A DNA stretch of 64,000 nucleotides from Brachypodius melanocephalos. Its lineage: Eukaryota > Chordata > Aves > Passeriformes > Pycnonotidae. Made by a program: the position numbers and the translations under genes. The stretch lies in NCBI GenBank assembly GCA_013398615.1, contig VZSR01000514.1, forward strand, positions 1,793,790 to 1,857,789. The letters are read 5' to 3'. The notes under the pieces are model-generated. The model was not told the origin of the DNA, did not search any database, and saw nothing but the letters and a program-made list of their open reading frames with translations. This document shows, in pieces, positions 47,201-57,356 of this stretch (position 1 is its first letter; the number at the start of each line of letters is the position of its first letter).

Positions 47201-48354
47201 GGCTGGGTGGCTGGAGTCCCCTGGGACACATATCCAGGACCCGAGGCCTGTGACCATTCCTCTGCCCCCAGGAAGGAGAGGTGGTGGACGTGGATGCTGA
47301 GATGGCTGCGATCTTGCAGAGCTCCAGGTTTGCGGATGAGTTCCTGATCCGAGCTGGAGGGGCCAATGGTGCAGCACTGCAGAGCTGCTGTTGCAAGGGA
47401 GTGAAGGTCAGTAGAGGGCAGCTCTGCGGCTGGATTAAGGAACTGGGACAGGGGCGTCCCACGCCGTCAGAGTGGCTATGGGGTATCAGAAGGGCTGTGG
47501 CATGATACCAAGACACTTGAGTCCTTCTGGATCAGGCAGGAGCTCATGCGACACCAAGAGTGGTGCCTGGTGCCTCAGTTGGGACAAACTGTACCCCTAC
47601 CCAAGTTGGAGCCGTCCAAAGGGGGGTCTTCTCTAACCACCCCAACATGTCCATGGGGACTGGTGAGGCTGACAGCTGGACTTCCCTGAGGTCTCCCAAG
47701 GGGAGTCATCCTTCCCCTGAGGGGATGGCTGTGCACGGCCTGCTGCAGGGAAGTAATGGCCCATCCTCACAGTTTCTTCCTGCTCATTGCTCTCCTGCCT
47801 GCTGATGGAAGAGCAGGTTGGCCCTGGCTGCCAGCCCTGACCCTGCAGCACAAAGCATTCTATCTGCTGGAAGCCTCTCTCTTCTCCTTGGTGGTCCCTC
47901 CAGACTGTAGATGGGCCAGGAGAGACAAGGGAGATAACGCCCTGCAGCTGCGTATCCCTGAAACACAGCCTTGTACTTAGGAAGGCGAGATTTTTTCAGG
48001 TCTCTGTCCAAGGAGGAGGCATTTCTCAGATAAAAGCAGAGCCAAAGTCTCAGGCAAACTTGGCTCCTTCCTTGCCACAGGGAAAAGCAGCTGGAGTGAC
48101 CCAGGAGCTGCCCCACATGATAGCTGAAAGGAAGGTCTGCTTGGGTTTCTCAGCTGGCAGGGATTGAACGAGGGGCAAATGCCACTTTCTCTTTCTCAGG
48201 TGCCTCTTGCTTCCCATTGGCGTGATCCTTCCCTGGGTTTTTCTCTGTCTTTCAGGAGAAGATCCGTGATCCCTTCCAGCTGCTGGAGCGGCTGGCAGCC
48301 CCAGGTCCTGCCTGCCATCCTGGTGGCACCTGTGGTCCCCCAGGGTGCTGCTGA
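44298..48354 (+). CDS. AS3MT: arsenite methyltransferase (AS3MT), complete, eleven exons
   Basis: Cytosolic SAM-dependent enzyme that methylates trivalent arsenic to mono- and dimethyl forms. Exons: 44298 (A of ATG), 44640-44680, 45176-45303, 45409-45559, 45632-45768, 46041-46110, 46348-46429, 46516-46647, 46753-46895, 47272-47406 and 48256-48354. The join is 1,119 nt, 372 aa (human 375), with all phases consistent. SAM motif I is ILDLGCGSGRD (74-84), with acidic D102 in GIDM. The arsenic-relevant cysteines fall exactly at the human positions Cys32, Cys61, Cys156 (SNCVIN) and Cys206 (WGECL), and Cys250 (GDC) is kept. The C-terminus is unusually cysteine-rich (334-336, 360, 366, 371, 372) and ends directly at Cys-Cys. 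No disruption is seen. Only the first exon is uncertain. Confidence 0.95.
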
Positions 48355-49130
48355 GTGGCAAGCGGTGTCCCCACACCACTGCTGGAGGTCAGTGGGGCAA
48401 GAGGACCTGGCCCCAGTGATGTCTTCCACCAGAGAACAAATACATGCCTGAGCTCCAAGGCTGTGTGCTTGTAGCTGCCTCAGGGCCGTGGGTGCTGTGC
48501 TTCCCTGGCGGGGCTGGTGGGGCAGGCTGTGCCTGGTTGCAGTGAGGACCTGTCCTGTGGGTCTCCTCACTGTGGGGCTGACAGTGGCTGCATGGCTTGG
48601 GCACACAGGCAGGGACAGTGTCTGTCTCACTTGCAGCCCTGCGGCCTGTTCCAGGAGATGGGGATTGCTCTCTTTCCCTATGCAGTGCCACTGATGTTTC
48701 TGTTTTCCCCTGGACTCCATCTAGTTGGAAAGCCCTGAGTCCCCTGCAGGCATTGCACCTGCAGAGTTTTGCAGGGAAATACAGCAATTCTGGAAAAGCA
48801 GAAATGCATCCAGCTGCATCCCACAGCAGGCAAAGAGCAAGGTGCAAGGGCTTTTAGGCTGTGGTGGGAAGTGGTGGGCTGCATTCCTGCTGTCCAGCAT
48901 GAATCCCACAGGACCTGGCCTGCAGAAGGTGTTTGGGAAAGGCTGGAGGCTGCTGAACAGTTTAGCTGCTAAGCTAAACTTAGAAATAGGGGACTATTTC
49001 CACCCCTCCTCACACGGTGATTTTCCAAAATCAGGAGGGACCAAATTTCCCATCTCTGCCTTTTAGGCATCATCTTGCTGTGGCATGGGGGAAGTTAAGA
49101 AGCAAAACCCAATAAAATTCAGGTTCAAAA
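48355..49130 (+). other. AS3MT: probable AS3MT 3' UTR
   Basis: No coding signal follows the stop at 48,352-48,354. A canonical polyadenylation hexamer lies about 760 bases downstream. Confidence 0.5.
49111..49116 (+). terminator. AS3MT: AATAAA polyadenylation signal, candidate for AS3MT
   Basis: AATAAA in ACCCAATAAAATTC, 757 bases after the AS3MT stop and the first good hexamer on this strand. Confidence 0.5.
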
Positions 49131-50440
49131 AAACCCAGGGGCCAGTGCCAAGGATGCTCTGCTGTAGCAGAGGCTGAGGAGGGTCCAGGTGTTCAGGACA
49201 CCTGAAATCATTCTGAAATTGTGTGGAATGACCTCACTGATGGGACCTTGGGAGGAAGAAGCTGTTTAATCCACACACCCCACTTCCAGCCCTCTTCCTA
49301 GATTACTTACAAAGACTTCATCCAAGTCCCCAAAGAGCTCATCCTGGGAGGTTTGCAGCAATTAGCTCCTTCTATCAAAGATAGCCTTCCCAGTGGGAAT
49401 GGAAGAGCAGGTGGGGTGGAGGGGTCCTACCTGCAAATTCCTTCATTAAAAACCATGAGTCCCTGGCGTGGCCTTTCAACTTGCCTGGGAAGAGCTGCAC
49501 CCACAGTGAGATCCCTGCTCTGTGCATACAGAAAAAGGCCACAGCTTAAATGCCATCGCATTTGCATAGCACTATGTTTTTCCCAAATTCTCAGCATGTC
49601 AGGGAGGAAGCAGCTAAGAGAACTTGACTTTGATGTGGAGCATTAAAGTAGAGACCCTCACCAGGCTGTGGATGCAGTGGTGTCCTCTCTGCCTGACTTT
49701 ACTTGTGTGTGCACAACCTTGGAGTTTTCAGCCTCCAGTGTATGAAAAGAGAAGGTCCTGCAGCCGCATCCCATGTGAGGAACCCCAACATAATCTGTCC
49801 AACACCCCAGTCTGTGTGTTTTGGTGATTGTAAAGATGTCCCAAATCCTTTTTTCCTAGTGTGAAGCTCTGCAGCACTGGTGTCCACCCTCGGCAGGCAG
49901 AGAGTGTTGTGATGGCAGAGTCCAGAAGTTGTGATGGTTCTGATTCACTCTGAGGGGAAAGAGAAGGGATTCCTGAGTCACTGTGGTTCAGGGACACCTC
50001 TCACCTCAAAGGAGCAGGCCTGAGGAATTCCCTCAGGATAAGCTGAATGAGGTTTGGGACCAGGAAAGATTTGTATCTACAGCCCCCAGAGCACTGTGCT
50101 CTGCTGCACACTGTATTGGGTTGCCCTGCACAATTTATTCTTCCATTTTCCAAGCACTTAAACAGCAGGGAGGCTGTTTCACTGCCTCCAAAGGGTGTCA
50201 GCCCCTACAAGGCACACTGGTTTCTCCTCCAGCAGTTCGTCTCTGGCTGTCCAGGATGCTGAACTCCGTAACTGATGGACATGGAACGCTGATGGCCGGG
50301 TGTCGGGTGCGTGTTGACCCAGCTGGGATTGCGGCACAGCAGCCGAAGCCTTGGAAACAGCCGGGCTCTCAGGGCGGTAGCTCATGACACACCGGAATTT
50401 ACAGATGCTTTCACGAATCTGGGCTCTCGGCTCTCCGTGC
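49131..50440. other. intergenic AS3MT-CNNM2 spacer
   Basis: About 1.3 kb with no recognisable gene or repeat. Composition changes abruptly to CpG-rich at about 50,440. Confidence 0.6.
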
Positions 50441-51090
50441 ATTCATGAACTAAGGATGAGCGCAGCGGGACAACTGGGGCGGCTTGCGACGCCCTCAACG
50501 GGAGCTCCAAACCCCGGCCCCGCTCACCCCACGCTCCGGCACGGGGCGGCGGAGCAGAGCAGAGACGAGGGAGGGGAGCGGCCCGTCCCTATTCAGTGGT
50601 TCAGAGCCTATTTAATGGTTAATTCCGCTCTCAGGCGCGACACAACCGAGGAGATGTCGAGGCGGATGGTGCCCGGGGGCCGCAGTGCGACAGCTCGATT
50701 TCTGAACGTCGCACGGTACTGCACCGGCGGCGGCTCGGGCCCGACCGCGGAACGGTCACAGCGGAGAGAGCCGCCCCCGCCGCAGCAAATCGCGGCGGGA
50801 GGCACCGGGATGCGCCCCGTCGGGCCGGGCCTACGAGGCGTGGCGGGGCCGCCAGGGGGCGCTGCGCGACCACCCACCGGTGCTGTTCGAGGACGCGGGG
50901 CGGCGCTCCCGGGCCGCTGAAGGGGGTGAGCGGCGCGGCGGGTCCGAGGGCAGCGGCGGTCGCCGTGGGCCAGGCGGTCGCGGCGCGGGGAGCGGGATGA
51001 CCGAGCCCGTTCAGCCGCCCCGTGCCCCGGTGCGGGCGCTCCCGGGGCCGCTCTTGCGGAGCGCCGCGCGCGCCGGCCGCACCGCACCCC

Positions 51091-51341
51091 CATTGGTCGC
51101 GCCCCTCCTAAAGCTCCGCCCACCTCGGGCCCCAGCGCCGCTGCCATTGGCCGCAGCCACACGATCGGCCCCGGCCCCGCGCGCCCGGCGTACACACCGG
51201 AGTCACGCGCCCCCGGGGCTGGGGAGGGGGCGGGGCGCGGCTGGGCCGTGGCCTGGCGCTGATTGGCGGGCAGGCGGGCGCTGATTGGCGGTGCTGGTCT
51301 GAGGCTCCTCCCCCGCGCGGCGGGCGGGGCGGGGCGGGGCG
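51091..51341 (+). promoter_or_regulatory. CNNM2: CNNM2 core promoter: four CCAAT boxes and tandem GC boxes
   Basis: Four ATTGG cores (51,092-51,096, 51,146-51,150, 51,262-51,266, 51,284-51,288), two of them within the repeated phrase GCTGATTGGCGG, are followed by overlapping GGGCGGGGCGGGGCGGGGC (about 51,322-51,341). This is an NF-Y plus Sp1 TATA-less architecture. Initiation is expected around 51,340-51,420, giving a 5' UTR of 100-200 bases. Confidence 0.6.
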
Positions 51342-51534
51342 GGCGCGGGTAGAGGCGGCGCTGGTCGGCCCGGCCCGGCAGTCGCCGCCCGTCGGGTCCC
51401 GCGGGCAGTAGAGCCCGCGCCTCGCCGCCGCCGCCGCCGCGCCCGCCGCCACCGCTGCCACCGGGGGAGCCGGGGCACGCCGCAGGCGCCGCGCGGTGAT
51501 GCGGGGCCCCGGCGGCGCCGAGCCCTGACTAAAG

Positions 51535-53104
51535 ATGGCCGCGCTGCCCGGTGGGAACATGGCGGGGGGCGGCCGGGGGGCGCGGGTGCTGCTCTTGCTG
51601 CTGCTCGGCGGCTGCCTGGGCCGGTGGCCCCCGGCCGCCGCCGCTGCCGCGCCGCCCGCCGCCGTCGTGCCCCCGCCGGCGGCGGAGGAGACGGTGATCA
51701 TCGGCCTGCGGCTGGAGGACACGGACGACGTCTCCTTCATGGAGGGGGGCGCGCTGCGGGTGAGCGAACGGACGCGGGTGAAGCTGCGGGTCTACGGGCA
51801 GAACATCAACAACGAGACGTGGTCGCGCATCGCCTTCACGGAGCACGAGCGGCGGCGAGGCGGGCGGGCGGCGGCGGGGCCGGCGGGGCGCGGCGGTGGC
51901 GGGGGCGGCGGCGGGTCGGCGGGCAGCGGTGGGGCCCCGCAGCGCTGCGGCATCCGCACCTCGGACATCATCATCCTGCCGCACATCGTGCTCAACCGCC
52001 GCACCTCGGGCATCATCGAGATCGAGATTAAGCCCCTGCGCAAAACGGAGAAGAGCAAGTCCTACTACCTGTGCACCTCCGTCTCGGCCCCCGCCGCCGC
52101 CGCCCTGGGGCCCGGGGCTCCCGGAGGGCTGGCGGGCGCCGAGGGGCCGGCGGGACCTCCGCCCTGGGGTGAGACCACTTGGATCTACCATGACGGCGAG
52201 GACACCAAGATGATCGTGGGCGAGGAGAAGAAGTTCCTGCTGCCCTTCTGGCTGCAGGTCATCTTCATCTCGCTCCTCCTGTGCCTCTCGGGCATGTTCA
52301 GTGGTCTCAACCTGGGCCTGATGGCCCTGGACCCCATGGAACTGCGCATCGTGCAGAACTGTGGCACGGACAAAGAGAAGAACTATGCCAAGCGCATCGA
52401 GCCTGTGCGGCGTCAGGGCAACTACCTGCTGTGCTCCCTCCTGCTGGGCAATGTCCTGGTCAACACTACGCTTACCATCCTGCTGGACGACATTGCCGGC
52501 TCTGGGCTGGTGGCCGTGGTGGTCTCCACCATCGGTATCGTCATCTTCGGCGAGATCGTGCCGCAGGCGATTTGCTCTCGGCACGGCCTGGCCGTGGGCG
52601 CCAACACCATCTTCCTCACCAAATTTTTCATGATGATGACCTTCCCGGCCTCCTACCCCGTCAGCAAGTTGCTGGACTGTGTCCTGGGCCAGGAGATCGG
52701 CACGGTCTATAACCGTGAGAAGTTGTTGGAGATGCTGCGGGTCACCGACCCTTATAACGATCTAGTCAAGGAGGAGCTCAACATTATCCAAGGAGCCCTG
52801 GAACTGCGCACCAAGACTGTGGAGGACGTGATGACTCCCCTCCGAGACTGCTTTATGATTGCCGCCGAGGCTGTGCTCGACTTCAACACTATGTCCGAGA
52901 TCATGGAGAGTGGTTACACCCGCATCCCTGTTTTCGAGGGTGACCGCTCCAACATTGTGGACTTGCTCTTTGTGAAGGACCTGGCTTTTGTGGACCCCGA
53001 TGACTGCACGCCACTCAAGACCATCACCCGCTTCTACAACCACCCGCTGCATTTCGTCTTCAATGACACCAAGCTCGATGCCATGCTGGAGGAGTTCAAG
53101 AAAG
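51535..53104 (+). CDS. CNNM2: cyclin M2 magnesium transport mediator (CNNM2), first coding exon only
   Basis: Plasma-membrane protein of the CNNM/CorC family involved in cellular Mg2+ handling. Exon 1 gives 523 codons plus one base, ending ...EEFKK G|GTGGGC. The remaining exons (rest of the CBS pair, cyclic-nucleotide-binding-like domain) lie beyond the window. The start is the first ATG after an in-frame TGA at 51,526. Visible: a leucine-rich signal segment (about 15-30), an Ala/Pro-rich linker, the extracellular VIIGLRLEDTDDVSFMEGG domain with N-glycosylation site Asn93-Glu-Thr, a Gly-rich insertion (about 119-135), a DUF21 transmembrane domain from about residue 237 (FWLQVIFISLLLCLSGMFSG) with helices near 298-320, 324-346 and 356-378, and a CBS domain from about 430 (VEDVMTPLRDCFMI). 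The conserved core is near-identical to human. AAGATGGCCGC over the ATG resembles a YY1 site. Confidence 0.96.
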
Positions 53105-56100
53105 GTGGGCTTGTGCCTGCGGCGGGGGCGCGGTGGGGAGGTGCTGCTCGGTCAGCATCCACCTGTTTGCAGCAGGAGAGCTCTGCAGGGGGGTTTCGGG
53201 TTCCTGCTCACAGAGGGCTGTGGGAAGGTGCATTCTGGGCTGTGAGTGACCACTATTTAGACATCTGCCAGATCTGCTCCTTCCCTGGGCCAGAAAGCTG
53301 ATCCACGGCTGGGATGTGCCCCCAGCCTTTTTTCCCCCACTGCACTGGGATGTGTGTGTGGGCATGGTGCCAAGCAAGGTTGTTTTCCTTCTTGCTTTTT
53401 CCACTCATCTGTCCGTTATAGTGAGAGCCACTGACGGGAATCCGCGCCCATTCCTTGGCTGTGTCTTCTCTGTGCTTTTTCAGCTGGCCTGACGGAGAGG
53501 AGTGGGTGGGCTGCTCGGGTGCCTTTCAAGCTCGGTGCACACACGTGCTGAGATAAACAAGGCGTTTTAGCTCCATTCATAGGCTCAGCCAGCTGACCTC
53601 AGCTCTCTGCTGGTGTTCCAGTTACTTTGATTGACACTTCGATCTTGTAACTCATAAATCATTTCAATCTCTTAAAATATATTCCAAAGCACCTGTTGGT
53701 GCTGCACTTCAGAGTTACAGCTCTTTTTCCCCAGGCTACCCTGTGCTTCAGGACCACAGGCTCAGCAGAGATGTGACCCTTTCTACCTTTTTGGTGTAGC
53801 TTGAGTATTAGTTGCATTAGAATGTGACTGAGGCTTTCTGCCTTTCTCTTGATTGTAGGTGGTGCTGACTTGACAAATGCATCTTAATTCTTGTTAGAAA
53901 CTCTTGCTTATGAGAAAGGAAAAGGATCTTTGTTTTCCTTTTAAATTCTGTTCCTCTCTGCAAGCCAAATGATAATGCTCTATGGCCTGTGCCGGAGGGA
54001 GCTTTCAAAGTAGTTGTTAAGTGAAATTTCAGACAGTTTGGATGTGTGGACTCCTGTGCTGGAAAAAGAAAGGCTATTTGGAGTGCCCCCAGGCTGTTCA
54101 TACCCAGGGAGATCTGATCAAAGTACCACTGAACAGCTCGATCCCTGGGGAGTGATTTACTTGAGAGGGAAAATCTAGTGGGGGTTGTTTGAGCTCAGCT
54201 TTTATTAACTGACTAAGTTACCTTGAAAAAAAATTTGTGAATTGGTGAGTGTTCTTTCCAGATAAGTTTAAATTACGACTTAAGTTTCAGTTGCTGTTTT
54301 GTCTGCATGCTAAGGTCCTGTGTCATGGCATTGGATCTTCTTCATCCTGCTAAACTGAATTTTGGGCGGGTTGAAGGGTTACTTCATCTTTGTGGGTAGA
54401 AGATGGACATACTCCTTCTTTTTATCGACCCATGCAGTGATGGTTATCTTTATCTCTTTCAGCCTGTGTGTAGAGATGGGGAAGTCTTAGTTTTGGAGGT
54501 GTTGAAGGAGAGATGGGGGAAAGCCTCCCTCGGCTGTGGTTTCTATGCTGCAGGATCTGCAGCTTGGATGTGGGAAACTCCATGATGTCATTTCACTGTT
54601 GGCTGGTTAAGGTGGATGTTGCTGCATGTGTGAATAAGGGTGGTTCTTCTTCCCCTGTCCCTGTTGTTCAGACTCCAGATAGCACAATAGGGTTCTTAGC
54701 CTATAGTGAGATTTGTGGGTGTTTTCTAGTTCTGTATGCAGCAATGTGTCTGAAGAAATGCATGTTATGTTGGTAGTTTATTTCCCTGGTCTGAAAGGAT
54801 GGAATGCACTCCTGTGTGTTAGCATAGCAGTCCTTTTATTTAACAGCTGGGAGAATTAGGTGTGCGCTTTAATCCTGTGAGAGTGGCTAAGCCAAATTCC
54901 TCCTTAGAGTTCTTGAAACTGGTGCTTAAAATAGGCTTCTTAAAAATTCTCCTGGGTGCCTTGGAAGGTGCAGGCTAGAGATCACTTTCCCTGGTAGCCA
55001 GTCTCATGCCTGCACTAGGAAACATCACAGTAGCACAAGTTCAGGATGACTTCCTAACGTGTGTGTTCCCTCCTGAGATTGCTGAGTCCTGGAATAATCT
55101 CTGTAGTTGGGAATTAATTCAGGCTCGTTTTAGCATACTTAAATGTTTACTCCACAGTCACTATGCTGGTTGGTCTGCATGGGCAAGTCCTGTGTTAGGA
55201 TCAGCTTTGTCCTAACTGGTTTCTCTTTAAAAAGTGCAGATATAGTGGAAATAAGTGATTTCCTTTGTGTCCTTTGAAATGAATGTAAATAACTGATAGC
55301 TGGCTTGATCTGGCATAGCGCAGTGTCTTTTGCAAGAGCTCTTCCAACTTTCTTCTTCAGAGCAACCTTGCCAAATTCCCATGAGAATGTACAATTTAAG
55401 GGTGAGAATCACATTGCTTGTTACTCTCCAGTAGAGTGTTGGAAATAATAAGCTTACAGTTTTTAATCATTCCCTTCCCATCACATTGATCTTCTGCCAC
55501 AGCCAGCTTGCTTCAGAACTCATAAGAGTGTCTTTTTTGATATCCATGCCCCTGCTACCTGCACCCCTGTTGGGTGCAACAGGCAGCTCATCTGATAGTG
55601 CTGTCAGTTAGTACTTTAATTGATTTGAGCAGGGAGGATGGGTATTTTTTCTAATAAGTTTGGTAATTAGCTGGGTAGGTGGGGTTTTGAAACATGCATT
55701 TTGGGCAGAAGCAAAACCTTCTTAACTTAAATGTGGAATGGAGACTTTCAAGGAGGCAATTGAAAGCCAAACACATCCGTACACTGTTGGAGGAGATGAG
55801 ATGGCTAGTTCTGTAGTTGTTCTAGTGCTTAGGCTGAATAAGTATCTGTTTCATTTCCATGCTACCAGGAAAGAAACTTAATTTTAAGAGAGCTTCAGCA
55901 CATTCCCACTCCCTTGCTGCTCTAATCTCCTAAAGTGTGAATAAACATGATTCCTGAAGCAGTCCACAAACAAGCTTCTCTAAAAAGCATTGTTTACTTG
56001 CAAATAAATAAATAAGTAGCTTTTGAAATAGGTATGATTTTTCTGTTCTAAAAACAGACCTTAAACTTCTACCAGAGCTGTCAAATCCAGTTGTCTACAG

Positions 56101-57286
56101 GTTGAGCAGACTGAGTTCAAGCTCAACTTGAATTCAATCAAATTTAATGCAAGGGAGTCTAAGGTGCCTTTTCTACTGGCCTAGGAAAGGACCTGTCTGA
56201 CTTTGCTCAGAGCAAAGAGGTCTCTCATTTGAAATGAGTTCACTCCCAGCTAATCTAATGTTGGCCATTGCTGTAAAGGGGAGTGAGGCGTTACCTGTTC
56301 CAGGATTGATTTGTGTTGTGGTTCCTAATCTCTAGCAGGGATTGAATGAGCCACAGAGTCGTTTTTGGAAAGAAGCTGATGAACTGTCTCCACTGACCTT
56401 CTTTTTTCTTGACAACATGTGTGTGGACTTGCCTTTCCCCTCCGCCCCCCCACCTTGTTTTCTGTTCCTTTTTGACAGTCTTCCTTGGTCTCTGCTTAAA
56501 TGCTCTCTGGCACTTGCTCCTGGTGTTTTTTGCAGGCGGATCTCTGCATGTGTGATCCTAAATCCAAAGCATTCTGTTTCTAGCTCGCTGTCTGCTGGAG
56601 CTACAAAAGTTCAACCTGAAAAGCCTCGTGTTGTAATGCTAATATTTCAAAATTGTCCCACTTTCTGCAAGCTATTCTACAGCTGTGTTCCTGGTGGCCT
56701 GCATGGTTTTGGAGGGCAGCAGTTTCTCAGTTGGAGTTCTCCTTATCTGAGGACTTTGAGTCATATGTTTTGATCTTATTTATATCTATTTCCACTATTA
56801 TTTTATACTACAGATCAGGGCTTAATAACCTGATGCAAAGAAGCCACAATAACTGTGTACCAGTTCTGAGTTCTCATTTTCTGAATCCCGTGGCAGCCTT
56901 GAGAGAACTCTTAGATTCCTTATTAAAACCATTGCCAATAGGACCTTAAAAGATTTTTTTTTCCCTAAAAACATTGTCATATTTAGCTTGATGACACTTT
57001 CTTCAGGATCTGTTGGTCTTGTATTGTCTGGTTTTAGTAGCATGTGTGTTTGGTGGTTGATTTAGAGTGGACATTGGGGAAAAATGTTGTCTGTTTCTTT
57101 TGTAGTTCCTCCTCCCCCTTGAAAGAAAACCAAGCCTCAGCAGCCTGAAATATAAACCTCTGTCTTTTGAGTGCAGGGAAGAATATGTAGACCTACTTCT
57201 CTTTTGAGCATGTAGATCCTCTTTTTAGAAACAGATAAGATAGCAATTCATAGCCCAGGGATCTAAAGTTCTCCATTACTATTGTT

Positions 57287-57356
57287 GGTCTGAGGGGTTT
57301 TTTTTCTGTTATTACATCACTTGGTCCGACGGGCTTTTTTTGTTATTAGGTCACTT
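57287..57356. repeat. diverged tandem duplication of about 35 bp
   Basis: Two adjacent copies of the pattern GGTCtGAgGGG, T run, TGTTATTAcaTCACTT (57,287-57,322 and 57,323-57,356) differ at several positions. It lies within CNNM2 intron 1. Confidence 0.65.

Larger units (their letters stand above)
50440..53110. promoter_or_regulatory. CNNM2: CpG island covering the CNNM2 promoter and first exon
   Basis: CpG dinucleotides are dense from about 50,440 through the first coding exon, in contrast to flanking DNA. Open frames on both strands inside it are a consequence of GC content. About 1.1 kb of the island lies upstream of the start codon. Confidence 0.85.

Noticed and set aside
50384..50920. 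178-codon plus-strand frame in the CNNM2 CpG island
   Set aside because: No homology or splice donor in a sensible phase; explained by CpG-island composition.
51108..52584. Long antisense frames opposite CNNM2 exon 1
   Set aside because: Shadow of a GC-rich conserved exon; low-complexity Pro/Arg/Gly-rich with no family resemblance.
53105..53301. Extension of the CNNM2 frame past 53,104
   Set aside because: A GT donor sits where the human exon ends, and the residues beyond do not match the expected continuation of the CBS region.
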